Below are positions 1 through 8,764 of a stretch of 64,000 bases of DNA, piece after piece. Location: assembly GCA_031277685.1 (NCBI GenBank), contig JAITLV010000087.1, positions 62,001-126,000 on the forward strand, written 5' to 3'. Made by a program: the position numbers and the translations under genes. The first letter of the stretch is position 1, and each line of letters opens with the position of its first letter. Source of the stretch: Sphingobacterium sp. Its GTDB lineage: Bacteria; Bacteroidota; Bacteroidia; Sphingobacteriales; Sphingobacteriaceae. Under the pieces are notes generated by a model that was not told the origin of the DNA, did no database searches, and saw only the letters and a program-made list of their open reading frames with translations.

Positions 1-71
1 TGTGTTAGCAACATTGCGAACAAGCCCAAAAGAGTCACCATAAAGGCTGAAATCGTAGCTTTAAGAACCAT
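1..71 (-). CDS. N-terminal fragment of a leftward membrane or secreted protein
   Basis: An ATG on the minus strand at 71 opens a frame that runs off the left edge without a stop. The 23 visible residues begin MVLKATISAF and are almost wholly hydrophobic, like a signal peptide or first membrane helix. The gene is divergent from the GNAT gene on its right. Nothing beyond the leader is visible, so no function can be given. It is absent from the ORF track because it is cut by the window edge. Confidence 0.45.
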   Translation of the reverse strand, partial: MVLKATISAFMVTLLGLFAMLLT

Positions 72-338
72 GTATAGATTTTATTATGTATGATAAAAGA
101 TATAGCGGTTTCCTGTCTACATTTTGCTTCAAGTACACAATTTGAAAAACAAGAACAACTTTACTCAAAAGTAATAAGAAATGAATTTATAAGTACACGA
201 CAATTCATATTCAGTGAAAATCAATTCATATCCGTGCTATTTGACAAATTATGTAGACGATCAATGGTTATAATGCTTAACAAGAAGACAGATCATTTTA
301 TTAACTTTGCTGACAAATATAAAATACAGATTATGCAT

Positions 339-902
339 ATGACAATTAGGCCAGCGCAACAACATGATGCCTCGATTGTACCTGAGATCATGTTGCAGGC
401 GATGGAGGATATTATCTTTCGCTTTATAGGAAAACAAGACAAAAAAGAAGCAGTGCGTTTCCTAACCGATCTTTTTCAGCAAACGGGAAACTTATATAGC
501 TACGAAAATACTTTTGTAGCGGTCGATGACGAGGGAAACATTCTGGGATCATTGACAGGATATGATGGTGATAATTTTATTACGCTTAGACAACCCATCC
601 TGGATCATATACAAAAGGAGTACAGTAATGAATTAATACCTGAGCCAGAAACGGAAGGACAAGAGTTTTATATCGATTCAGTGGCTGTCTCTCCTGTCGC
701 TAGAGGCAAAGGCATAGGAAGTGAATTACTGAAATATGCGACTAAGCATGCAGAGAAGAAAGGACTCAAACAGATCGGTTTGTTGGTTGATATTGAAAAT
801 CCAGGTGCCCGAAAACTTTATGAGCGGATCGGCTTTAAGGTAGGAAGCAAGATAACTTTTGCTGGTGGACAGTATTATCATATGTATATTCAGTTTGCAT
901 AG
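339..902 (+). CDS. GNAT family N-acetyltransferase
   Basis: Predicted acetyl-CoA-dependent N-acetyltransferase, substrate unknown. The track ORF starts at 90, but its first 80 or so residues resemble no GNAT sequence. The fold begins at MTIRPAQQHD (ATG at 339, with another at 333), giving about 187 residues, a normal single-domain length. Motif A, the pyrophosphate-binding loop, is visible as VSPVARGKGIGSELL, followed by the typical C-terminal NPGARKLYERIGF segment. The upstream extension may be a degraded reading frame or chance. No operon partner: the next gene lies 178 bases downstream. The family call is firm; the start and substrate are not. Confidence 0.8.
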   Translation: MTIRPAQQHDASIVPEIMLQAMEDIIFRFIGKQDKKEAVRFLTDLFQQTGNLYSYENTFVAVDDEGNILGSLTGYDGDNFITLRQPILDHIQKEYSNELIPEPETEGQEFYIDSVAVSPVARGKGIGSELLKYATKHAEKKGLKQIGLLVDIENPGARKLYERIGFKVGSKITFAGGQYYHMYIQFA

Positions 903-1061
903 AAGAAGATTGTTAACCGTATTATTCAAATGCTGGCATTTTCTAAAATACTTTAAAACGTTTTCTCGATAGATTTAGTCAAAACAACAATTTTTATAAG
1001 CATTTATAAATGCCACAAGGATTTAGATAAAAGGTATAAAACAATACTCCCTTAATTTCCC

Positions 1062-1069
1062 TATTTTTG
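1062..1069 (+). promoter_or_regulatory. TAnnTTTG -7 box of the HPP gene
   Basis: The sequence TATTTTTG matches the Bacteroidota -7 consensus TAnnTTTG and ends only 11 bases before the ATG. Transcription would start within a few bases of the start codon, giving a very short or absent leader. No clear -33 TTTG is seen. Confidence 0.45.
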
Positions 1070-1080
1070 TTAAAATCAAA

Positions 1081-1701
1081 ATGAAAAATCAACTTCATCG
1101 GCAACTCCGTATTTATAGATATGTTATTTATCGGGAGACATTAATTGATCCATGGGAACATTTTTGGTCTTTCGTTGGTGCATTTGTAGGCATATTTATT
1201 ATCGCTTTTATTCAATCACTACATTTCCCGCCATTAGAAAATATTTTTCTGATTGGGTCATTTGGGGCCTCCTCGGTCTTGGTTTACGGAGCGATACAGA
1301 GCCCACTTGCACAACCTCGAAATCTCATTGGAGGGCATGTCGTTTCCGCTATAGCGGGCGTAACAGTAGCACAATTACTTCCTGATATTATCTGGCTTAC
1401 CGCTCCTTTAGCTGTAGCCCTGTCTATTGTATGTATGCAACATACACGTACCTTACATCCTCCAGGAGGTGCTACAGCGCTGATCGCAGTAAGTAGTGGC
1501 ACCAAAATTTCGTCCATGGGCTACTGGTATGTATTAAGCCCTGTACTTTCCGGATGTCTAATTTTATTTCTAGTGGCACTTATTTTTAATAATATCACTA
1601 AAAATCGACACTACCCTGTTAAGAGATCTCGTTTGCGTCGTTCACGTCGTGAACATCTAAAATCACGATTTGAACGAACTAAAGGAACATCAACCAATTA
1701 A
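1081..1701 (+). CDS. HPP family membrane protein
   Basis: Small integral membrane protein of the HPP family, members of which have been linked to nitrite transport in cyanobacteria and plastids; the substrate here is unknown. It has about four hydrophobic segments and the hallmark motifs SFGASSVL, SPLAQPRN-IGGH and the name-giving HPPGGATAL near residues 126-134. The C-terminus (residues 170-206) is strongly basic and rich in Arg/Lys, probably cytoplasmic. Length of 206 residues is usual. It stands alone, convergent with the receptor gene on its right. Confidence 0.88.
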   Translation: MKNQLHRQLRIYRYVIYRETLIDPWEHFWSFVGAFVGIFIIAFIQSLHFPPLENIFLIGSFGASSVLVYGAIQSPLAQPRNLIGGHVVSAIAGVTVAQLLPDIIWLTAPLAVALSIVCMQHTRTLHPPGGATALIAVSSGTKISSMGYWYVLSPVLSGCLILFLVALIFNNITKNRHYPVKRSRLRRSRREHLKSRFERTKGTSTN

Positions 1702-1732
1702 GCTATTCAATCTTCTTCAGTCTTTATATCCT

Positions 1733-4174
1733 TTATTTCCGTCTATGAGGAATATGTTCCATTTCACGTGAATTCTTTTCCTCCTTGCCTTCTTGTTGCT
1801 TGCTACCACCAAATTTCCAGCTAATGGAAATATTCACAGAACGATTATAATAGTTATTAAATGTTGTACTTCTGAACGAAGGTGCTGCAGCCATGTTCCT
1901 TTGAGACATACGACGTTGAAACGGATTACTGACTGTCAATACAATATTCGCTCTATCATTCCAAAATTCCTTTTGCGCTGAAAAACGATAAGACCATTCC
2001 GCGGTATTTCTTCCTTGCAACAGCACATAACCATTGCTGTAGTCTCCCGAAACCTGAAAACTGTATCCTCTAGACAGCTGATATGAACTATTAAGATTAA
2101 CGACATAAACCCCTTTACTGTTCTTGACATCCAAAGCCGAACTTCTGAACCAGACATAATACAATTCCAATCCACCGTTAATCATCCAATTTGGATGCAG
2201 TTCCATAGACAAATTGATATTAGTTCCTAATCTTTTATTAACCGCAATGTTACTGGGTTTGGTATTTGAAATCCCCGCGCTATCAACACTTGTAAACGAC
2301 TCAATCGAGTTATTGTTTGCACTATAATAGACATTACTATTTAAGTTAAAACCAGCTATTGTGTTATAATTATGTCCCAATTCGATCATTCGGATCCGTT
2401 CAGGTCTCAATTGTGGATTCCCGGACTGCAAGTTTTGAGGATCACTGGCATTCACATAAGGGTTGAGATCCCAAATCCAAGGCCTGCGTATGCGTTCTGT
2501 ATAGCCAAATTTGAGCTCATGTTGATCATTTATTTTTTTTGCGATCAATACACTCGGCACCCAGTTACCAAATTTAGATTTGAACGACGGGATGGAACTT
2601 TTAAAATCTCCTCCTAGTAAGGTTGTTTCGAAACGAAGACCGGGCCGGATTGTCCAATTGTTCTCAGTTTCAATTCTTAAACTGGCATATCCAGCGAATA
2701 TAGTACTATGGTAATCCATTTGATCGGATCTTGAGGGGATTTCGACCAAATGCTCATTACCAGGTGCATATGCATTATTAAAAACAGTATAAAGACTACT
2801 TGAATTGGTTCGTTTTAGTTTTACACCTGTTTCAATAATTTTTTTTCCGGTCGCATTTATTGGATGTGTATAGTCTGCCTGAAGATCCCAATCCCATGAA
2901 TTCCCTTTATTGGCCCCCTTTTCTTCGAAGGAACTCACAAGAGCAAGATCTTGTTGACGGGTAATATATTCTGATCTATCGTCTGACCGGGCCCCTACCC
3001 CAAGAATTTGTAGTTCTTGCGATTTTCGTTTAAACCTCTTGAGGTAGTTCAGAGACAGCTCATAATAATGTACTGAATTCTTCTGACGACTCAACTGATT
3101 ATATTCAGCATATCTTTGTCCATCCTGGTACAAATTGTAGAATGAACTTTTCGAAGGCCAACTTCCATACCAATAAGATAGGTCTGCGGCTACCTTCTGT
3201 GACGTATCTGGGCGATACACAAATCCTAGGCTTGTCGATAGTCCTCTTTCCTTTTCAACCGCATCATTACGCTGCAAGAGCTCGCCGATCACGACCCCAT
3301 TGGATAAGGAGCTTCTTTTCAGCGTCGACAGATTTCGCTCGCGTTCGGCATTCATCGTTGTATTAAGATTGAAATCAAACTTTTCGGTGCCCATAGACCA
3401 AAAACCACTTCCGGATTGATCCAAGGTTCCCATATTGAGATCCAAATTTCCAGATGTGCCTCTGGTCACCTTTTTTGTAATAATATTAATAATACCAGCA
3501 GCTCCTTCAGCCTCATATTTTGCAGATGGCGATGTGATCACTTCAACGGACTTAATAGAACTTGCAGGGATCATCTTTAATGCATCTTTCAAGTTCTTCA
3601 CCATGATACCAGAGGGTATACCATTAAGCAGAACCTTTATATTTGTATTGCCCCGCATCCTAAGTTCCCCATTACCACTTACTGTTAACATCGGCACTTT
3701 CCGTAACAGGTCTACAGCTGAACCTGATTTATTACTGATATCAGAACCTGCATCATACACTAGTTTATCACTTTTATACAGTATCGGTTTTCGCCTCGCT
3801 TTCACAACAACCTCCTCCAACGATCTGAACTGACTGACAAGTCTAATCATTAATACATCAGATGCCCCAATTACCCCGGAGAGGTGGTTTTCATATCCCA
3901 CATAAGTAACTAAAATACTTAAGTTTCCAGTGCGCATCGCAGGAAGTTTAAAAACACCTTCCCTATCGGTAGTTGCCGTGCTTAAAACCTCGCTCCCTAA
4001 AATCAAGGACACTGTAGCATGTTCGATTGGCAAAGCATTGTGCGCATCAACAACTTTTCCTTTCACTTCATGGACAACATCCTTGCCCTGTCCATGTTGA
4101 CTATATAAGGACTGTGTCCATAATATAAATACAACAACAATAGCATTGGGAAAATAACTCAACATACGAAACAT
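1733..4174 (-). CDS. TonB-dependent-receptor-like outer membrane beta-barrel protein
   Basis: Outer-membrane protein built like a TonB-dependent receptor of the OMP_b-brl_3 type. After a signal peptide (MFRMLSYFPN to LYSQ) comes a carboxypeptidase-regulatory-like domain (VKGKVVDAHNALP), then a plug-like domain with VPMLTVSGNGELRMRGN and a stretch ending GAAGIINIITKK, then a long beta-barrel. The track start at 4261 is a TTG; the ATG at 4174 (or 4165) puts the signal peptide at the N-terminus, leaving about 813 residues. No SusD partner is adjacent, so it is not a classical SusCD pair. Possible roles are siderophore, peptide or metal uptake, or a regulatory receptor; the ligand cannot be read from sequence. 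Gene is monocistronic. Confidence 0.85.
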   Translation of the reverse strand: MFRMLSYFPNAIVVVFILWTQSLYSQHGQGKDVVHEVKGKVVDAHNALPIEHATVSLILGSEVLSTATTDREGVFKLPAMRTGNLSILVTYVGYENHLSGVIGASDVLMIRLVSQFRSLEEVVVKARRKPILYKSDKLVYDAGSDISNKSGSAVDLLRKVPMLTVSGNGELRMRGNTNIKVLLNGIPSGIMVKNLKDALKMIPASSIKSVEVITSPSAKYEAEGAAGIINIITKKVTRGTSGNLDLNMGTLDQSGSGFWSMGTEKFDFNLNTTMNAERERNLSTLKRSSLSNGVVIGELLQRNDAVEKERGLSTSLGFVYRPDTSQKVAADLSYWYGSWPSKSSFYNLYQDGQRYAEYNQLSRQKNSVHYYELSLNYLKRFKRKSQELQILGVGARSDDRSEYITRQQDLALVSSFEEKGANKGNSWDWDLQADYTHPINATGKKIIETGVKLKRTNSSSLYTVFNNAYAPGNEHLVEIPSRSDQMDYHSTIFAGYASLRIETENNWTIRPGLRFETTLLGGDFKSSIPSFKSKFGNWVPSVLIAKKINDQHELKFGYTERIRRPWIWDLNPYVNASDPQNLQSGNPQLRPERIRMIELGHNYNTIAGFNLNSNVYYSANNNSIESFTSVDSAGISNTKPSNIAVNKRLGTNINLSMELHPNWMINGGLELYYVWFRSSALDVKNSKGVYVVNLNSSYQLSRGYSFQVSGDYSNGYVLLQGRNTAEWSYRFSAQKEFWNDRANIVLTVSNPFQRRMSQRNMAAAPSFRSTTFNNYYNRSVNISISWKFGGSKQQEGKEEKNSREMEHIPHRRK

Positions 4175-4326
4175 ATTGATTGGATTAAATAAAACACAAA
4201 ACAATAGTGCTCCGCTCTTTTCCCAAAATTTTAATGAGGTATAGTACGAATTACAGGTCAAACGACCTTTGTCAGGATATTAATACTTTTGGTCATACTC
4301 TTTTTGTAGACCATTTATAAGTTATG

Positions 4327-4734
4327 TTAAGCACCTGGAAATTTACTCATATCCATATAAAATATCTCCCAGGTATGACCATCGTAGTCTTCTACCTTTC
4401 TTAATTGCATAAAGCCATGATCCAGCATCGGCATTGGTTCAATTCCTCCGGCTTCTAGTCCTTTCTCAACAATTTCGTTTACTCGCTCTAGACTCTCAAC
4501 TGAAAGCGCAAATAGTCCAGCAATATGGCTTTTAGTATCCGCTATTGGTTTTTTAGTAAAGGATTTAAACTTGTCATGTGTCATGATCATCACAAAAATA
4601 TGCTCACTCCAAGCCATACATTTAGCTTCGTCATCACAAAATTGTAGATTTGCCTCAAACCCCAATTGGGTATAAAAATTCATCGATTTGTTGACATCCG
4701 CTACAGCGAGATTAATAAATACCTGTTCCATCAT
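4327..4734 (-). CDS. VOC family (glyoxalase/bleomycin-resistance fold) protein
   Basis: Protein of 135 residues with the vicinal oxygen chelate fold. It begins MEQVFINLAVADVNKSMNFYTQLGF, the usual first beta-alpha-beta unit, and ends with DYDGHTWEIFYMDM, where the HxWE segment supplies metal ligands in many members. The overall pattern resembles the small lactoylglutathione-lyase-like proteins common in soil bacteria; the reaction is unknown. Upstream at 4791-4806 is a perfect 16-bp palindrome that recurs in front of the DinB gene at 47 kb, so its expression is probably controlled by the same regulator. Confidence 0.85.
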   Translation of the reverse strand: MMEQVFINLAVADVNKSMNFYTQLGFEANLQFCDDEAKCMAWSEHIFVMIMTHDKFKSFTKKPIADTKSHIAGLFALSVESLERVNEIVEKGLEAGGIEPMPMLDHGFMQLRKVEDYDGHTWEIFYMDMSKFPGA

Positions 4735-4761
4735 TTAATTTTTTATTGTTATTGATTAACT

Positions 4762-4806
4762 CAAAATTGCATATTATAGTCAACATAACACTTGGCATAT
4801 GCCAAG
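4762..4806 (-). promoter_or_regulatory. Palindromic operator with -7-like box upstream of VOC gene
   Basis: The perfect palindrome CTTGGCATATGCCAAG lies at 4791-4806. On the minus strand, 21 bp downstream, is CAATTTTG (4769-4762), one mismatch from TAnnTTTG. The operator therefore abuts the expected -33 position. The same arrangement, with the same 21-bp gap, occurs at 47197-47241 in front of the DinB gene. Confidence 0.6.
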
Positions 4807-4844
4807 AATTAAACATTGTATGAACATGGCCAGTTCCGAAATTG

Positions 4845-5273
4845 TCAAGCTAGAATTTTTTCCAATTTGAGCACGATAAATTGATCCCAATCATTATTGT
4901 TTGATTGTAAATACCAATTCCCGACAATAACGGTACATCCATCATCGATTTGCCCATCAAACTTTATTCCATCGCCGTCAATTGTAAACCTTTTATCGGC
5001 CAAATTTCCTATCATAACTCCACTTTCGCCTTTAGAATTTGCGTATTGCATCTTTATTTTACCTTCTGGCAAGGTTGTGATTATTTCAAATGTTTCACTT
5101 CGCTCGCTTCCTATACTGACATTTGCCTTATGTAAAATACAAGATCCATCAAGTATCAACTCATAAGAATCGGTTCCATTTAGCGGCACCGTTGTTGTCC
5201 CGAGCCTAACCTCCCCTGACGTTTTCCAAAGACCGATAAGTTGACGATAACTACTTTCATTAATCTTACTCAC
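4845..5273 (-). CDS. Hypothetical protein, lipocalin-like beta-rich
   Basis: Protein of 142 residues with no signal peptide and a pattern of alternating short beta strands (LIGLWKTSGEV near the start, GNWYLQSNNNDWDQFIVLKLEK at the end), like DUF1579 or other lipocalin-like single-domain proteins. The start is a GTG at 5273; no in-frame ATG lies near the N-terminus. It sits between the VOC gene and a secreted unknown on the same strand, with gaps of 110 and 46 bases. Function unknown. Confidence 0.6.
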   Translation of the reverse strand: MSKINESSYRQLIGLWKTSGEVRLGTTTVPLNGTDSYELILDGSCILHKANVSIGSERSETFEIITTLPEGKIKMQYANSKGESGVMIGNLADKRFTIDGDGIKFDGQIDDGCTVIVGNWYLQSNNNDWDQFIVLKLEKILA

Positions 5274-5319
5274 TGTTATGTAATATTACTTTTTATATAC
5301 GCTTTTATATCAATTAAAA

Positions 5320-5841
5320 TTATTTGGATAGTTCGGTAAGTTCTGCTTCCGTAAATACATGCGCTCCTTTAAGATAACTATTTGCTTCCTTTAAATAGGT
5401 ATAAATGATTCGTTTGCCATCAAGATTCGGCAATTTATAAAGATTATGAACCAGAAACTCTTTATCCCGCAATCGGTCTTTACTATAATTCAAAAAGGAT
5501 GGTGCATGCGTCTGTACACTCCAACGAATAAAACGGAGGTCAATATTATCCGGATATTTTATTATAACCGATTCCAATAATTTTTTACCTTTTTTAAATT
5601 GACCCAATTTCGAAAAAGGATTGCCCATATGTTTTGCCCAAAGAATTTCATAAGCAGCAAGATACCCCTTTTCAGTAGCTGTATTTGCCCCCGATTTCAA
5701 TATCTTCAAATTTGCTTCACAGAGCTTTTTATCTTTAACTGCGGTAGCGTATTCGGCCCGCATTTTATCCACATTTATTTGACCAAAACAGCAAATCGTA
5801 TTTAATATAAAAGAGACACAAACAAAAAATCGTATTACCAT
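5320..5841 (-). CDS. Hypothetical secreted protein
   Basis: The track start at 5853 is a TTG; the ATG at 5841 gives MVIRFFVCVS-FILNTICCFGQ, a clean signal peptide, and about 173 residues. The mature part is helical and charged (KDKKLCEANLKILKSGA, LLESVIIKYPDNIDLRFIRW) and resembles small TPR-like secreted proteins of Bacteroidota, but no named family is recognised. It lies 46 bases upstream of the lipocalin-like gene on the same strand and may be co-transcribed with it. Likely periplasmic. Confidence 0.6.
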   Translation of the reverse strand: MVIRFFVCVSFILNTICCFGQINVDKMRAEYATAVKDKKLCEANLKILKSGANTATEKGYLAAYEILWAKHMGNPFSKLGQFKKGKKLLESVIIKYPDNIDLRFIRWSVQTHAPSFLNYSKDRLRDKEFLVHNLYKLPNLDGKRIIYTYLKEANSYLKGAHVFTEAELTELSK

Positions 5842-6010
5842 TACAAAATCCAATTAAATAAAATTAATCTATTTTCAGACCAACTAAAACAAAAAATCCA
5901 TCTCACGTCCAAATTCCACGCTATTCTAATTCATATAACAATAAAGCACAACTCAGAGTTTTTATATTTTTTTTCTGGCTATCCATATTGAAGTGAATGA
6001 CAAGACAAAT

Positions 6011-6787
6011 CTACTCTTCGAATGTTCGCGCATCGTAACTTTTGATCATAAAACCACCATTCAGATAGCGTGCTCTTCTCGTTATCTTTTTCCCATCCTG
6101 CTGGCGATAAAAACTGTAAGAGATTTCTTTCGTTTTGGTGTTGAATTTTATCGGTATTGCTGGATAAGATCGTATCCCTTCCCGATCTGTCGATTCGCTT
6201 TCCAAGATATTTTGCCTTTTCAAACTACCTTCACTAACATTCGTCCAGCTATATACAGATAAGAAACTTGTCACCATATCTTTGATCGGATCATCAGCAG
6301 TAAACAAACCAAAATTCTCTTTATAAATATAGGCCTGATAACAGGAAAAAGACATCTCATCCATTCTTTTGATCAGTAAATAGTGCATCTGATCTAACGG
6401 ATAAACTGCATAAAAGAAATCAAAGGTTTTCTCTTGTTTATTGATCACTTCCTTATTTTTTAGGATGTAATTCCAATGTTCAATATTAAATCTCAGTGTA
6501 AATAGCTCGTAATCTCCCGATTTCTTCAAACTAAAAGCTGAGTTTAAACTGTCGAGCTTCTCTCTGAATGTATCGAAAGTTGTTATATCTTCTTTCTCAA
6601 GCGTATGAATCAATTGTTCTTCAAATCTTTGAGAAAGTATATTTTTGGCGATAGTGTCTAGATCGTCAGAGCCTGCGTTGAACGCAAGAAATGTTTGAAC
6701 AAGCTTTGACTCTTGATCTGTCTGTGCATAGGAAGCCGAGTTCAGCCAAAGTAACAATACCAACAAGATCAATCCTAATCCTTTCAT
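6011..6787 (-). CDS. Hypothetical secreted protein (258 aa)
   Basis: Begins MKGLGLILLVLLLWLNSASYAQ, a signal peptide with the AQ cleavage end common in this phylum. The mature region is mixed alpha/beta with DDLDTIAKNILSQRFEEQL near its start and a basic C-terminal stretch (QQDGKKITRRARYL). No family is recognised. It starts 12 bases after the DUF6882-like gene, so the two almost certainly form an operon read leftward. Its exported location next to a cytoplasmic partner could fit an envelope-related pair, but that is speculation. Confidence 0.6.
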   Translation of the reverse strand: MKGLGLILLVLLLWLNSASYAQTDQESKLVQTFLAFNAGSDDLDTIAKNILSQRFEEQLIHTLEKEDITTFDTFREKLDSLNSAFSLKKSGDYELFTLRFNIEHWNYILKNKEVINKQEKTFDFFYAVYPLDQMHYLLIKRMDEMSFSCYQAYIYKENFGLFTADDPIKDMVTSFLSVYSWTNVSEGSLKRQNILESESTDREGIRSYPAIPIKFNTKTKEISYSFYRQQDGKKITRRARYLNGGFMIKSYDARTFEE

Positions 6788-6799
6788 CGCTCAAAATTT

Positions 6800-7558
6800 C
6801 TAACCCTTGAGTTCGAGAAGACGCGATTGTTCATCAAATACGGCTGTGATGCTGTTGCCTTCCTTCCTTGCAAAGACCTGTCCATCATGCCCCGATATGT
6901 GGTATCCTTTTACCTTCAGATAATTCAATAAAGCATCCTTATGATTCATTTCAAATTGAGAAATTAACTGAGGGAATACCGACAGTATCCGATGATGATC
7001 ATCTTTACCTTGACGATCTATAAAATCGCTTTTTATAGTCACCACCATTGCCCCCTGACCATAATCAGCAATATAATAAGCACTTGTATTGAACATTCCC
7101 GAAGCAATTAACCCTATAAGGTGTAACTCGTCCTTGGAAAAATCAAAGCTATTATTATGCAAGAGATCGATTCCATTATCTTCACCATATTTTTTTAACA
7201 AAAGAGACTGTTCTATAATATGCTCAGAAAGGCCTGATTTAGAATTTGCCCATGCCCACAGCCAAGTTTCCGATGAATACGAAAATGTTGCTAAGACCTG
7301 AATAGGAAAACAAAGATCTGGGCCAAAGCTTATTTCTTCTTTGACCATGTCTATATTCCAATTATTATTGCCAATGATCTCAGCGAAATCACATTGTTTG
7401 TCAAAAGCGATCCCTCCAAATTTCGCAATCAACTCCTGTTCTGTACAACATTCTGGCTCCTTTATAGACGTGACCTGATCCGCTTGTACTCCTTGTTTTC
7501 TTTCGGTACCTTGTTCTGTTTTAGTACCCTTTCCAAAAATCTTGTTTAAAAACCCCAT
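6800..7558 (-). CDS. DUF6882-like protein
   Basis: Cytoplasmic protein of 252 residues. After a low-complexity N-terminus (MGFLNKIFGKGTKTEQG) it shows ISFGPDLCFPIQVLATFS followed by TWLWAWANSKSGL and later LIGLIASGMFNTSAYYIADY; this order of motifs, with the AWAN signature, is what I recall for DUF6882. Function of that family is not established. First gene of a two-gene leftward operon with the secreted 258-residue protein. A possible broken small ORF lies directly upstream (7644-7803). Confidence 0.6.
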   Translation of the reverse strand: MGFLNKIFGKGTKTEQGTERKQGVQADQVTSIKEPECCTEQELIAKFGGIAFDKQCDFAEIIGNNNWNIDMVKEEISFGPDLCFPIQVLATFSYSSETWLWAWANSKSGLSEHIIEQSLLLKKYGEDNGIDLLHNNSFDFSKDELHLIGLIASGMFNTSAYYIADYGQGAMVVTIKSDFIDRQGKDDHHRILSVFPQLISQFEMNHKDALLNYLKVKGYHISGHDGQVFARKEGNSITAVFDEQSRLLELKG

Positions 7559-7643
7559 CCTTGTTTATGTATTTTTTAACTCGGTCATCAACTCTGTCCT
7601 GCTATAGTTCTCCCCATTAATTGTCAATAACGATTTCTTCAAT

Positions 7644-7803
7644 CTATTTTAAATCAGCTACTATTTCAAGCAATTGGTTTCTCCTGTCCATGTTGATTTT
7701 TTTATTGATATAAAATTCATGAATATAAAGTATATTCCGTTTTGGGTTGATCTTTGATAAAATCTAAATCTTTTGCGCTCTTGGTCTCAAGCAGTAATTC
7801 CAT
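7644..7803 (-). pseudogene. Possible frameshifted small ORF remnant
   Basis: On the minus strand an ATG at 7803 opens 28 codons (MELLLETKSAKDLDFIKDQP and on) ending in TGA at 7717-7719. One frame over, the reading continues as HEFYINKKINMDRRNQLLEI and ends in TAG at 7644. Joined by one frameshift this would give about 53 residues of protein-like composition, just upstream of the DUF6882-like gene. It could be a degraded gene start or chance; no homolog is recognised. Confidence 0.25.
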
Positions 7804-8020
7804 CTTGTCTACCTGACTTACCTAACTCAAATATAATGAACACAATAGCTATCCTATACATGCATTTACAATCCGCCAAAGTCATTTATGATTCGTGGAA
7901 TAATAGCAATATCGCGATCATATCCCATCATACAGATTGACAAAAACAATACAAATTGTAAATGAATAAGTTTTTTTTACTCACAATTATTATTTTTACT
8001 GAACTGAAAAAAGGTGAAAA
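7804..8020. other. Intergenic region upstream of the LytTR system
   Basis: A+T-rich spacer between divergent transcription units. It holds a small dyad TACAAATTGTA and runs of T just before the response-regulator gene. No convincing promoter matching TTTG-N19-TAnnTTTG and no RNA gene were found. Confidence 0.3.
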
Positions 8021-8764
8021 ATGATAACAGTAGCTATAATAGAAGATGAACCTGCCATTCGGAAGGAAATAAGTTACCTCATACAACAGGAAGTTGATAC
8101 AGCGCTAATCGGTTGGAGCGATAACGTCAGAACTGCCGTAAAGCTAATTGAAGAAAAACAACCTGATGTAATCTTGATGGATATTCAACTAAAGGATGGT
8201 ACAGCTTTCGATCTTTTAAAAAAGCTCAATGTTATCCCTCAAAATGTCATATTTATTACAGCTTATAATCATTTTGCGATCAAAGCAATAAAATATGGGG
8301 CCTTGGACTACTTGTTAAAACCTGTTGATCAGACCGAATTAAAAGAAGCATTGGAGCGATACCGTCGTCGGACGGATAATAATCCACAATGGATGCAACA
8401 GTTAAATATGGCACAGCATGCAATGCATATCGGAGATATACCCGAAAGTATTGCTTTGACATCGATACATAATGTCCGTATAGTCGCGGTTCATGACATT
8501 GTATATTGTAAAGGTGATGGGCCATATACGTTTTTCTTTTTGAATGATGGCTCCAAAGAACTGATATCAAAACCGCTAAAATATTATGAGGAATTACTCC
8601 CCGCCCCCTATTTCCTTCGTACCCATCAATCCTATCTGGTAAATCGGAAGTATATCTCGGGTGTGAATCGTTCTGAATATATCGTATTGAAAAATAAAGA
8701 GGAAATACCCATTTCATCACGACGCAAAAATGTAATTTTAAACCAGCTTTTTCCTGAAAAATGA
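8021..8764 (+). CDS. LytTR family DNA-binding response regulator
   Basis: Two-component response regulator of 247 residues. Receiver domain residues 1-120 with acidic pair E8/D9, phospho-acceptor Asp54 in VILMDIQL, and the KP signature at LLKPVDQ. The LytTR DNA-binding domain occupies about 145-245 (VHDIVYCKGDGPYTFFFL, RTHQSYLVNRKYI). The stop codon overlaps the start of the next gene, a histidine kinase, as ATGA, so they are translationally coupled and surely partners. Likely target promoters bind the LytTR domain as direct repeats; none was identified for this pair. Confidence 0.92.
   Translation: MITVAIIEDEPAIRKEISYLIQQEVDTALIGWSDNVRTAVKLIEEKQPDVILMDIQLKDGTAFDLLKKLNVIPQNVIFITAYNHFAIKAIKYGALDYLLKPVDQTELKEALERYRRRTDNNPQWMQQLNMAQHAMHIGDIPESIALTSIHNVRIVAVHDIVYCKGDGPYTFFFLNDGSKELISKPLKYYEELLPAPYFLRTHQSYLVNRKYISGVNRSEYIVLKNKEEIPISSRRKNVILNQLFPEK

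Noticed and set aside
90-338. N-terminal extension of the GNAT ORF in the track
   Set aside because: About 80 residues precede the GNAT fold and match nothing in the family; two ATGs lie at the fold boundary, so the extension is not counted as coding.
3435-3833. 132-residue rightward ORF over the TonB-type receptor
   Set aside because: Antisense to the conserved plug region; hydrophobic composition follows from the complementary frame.
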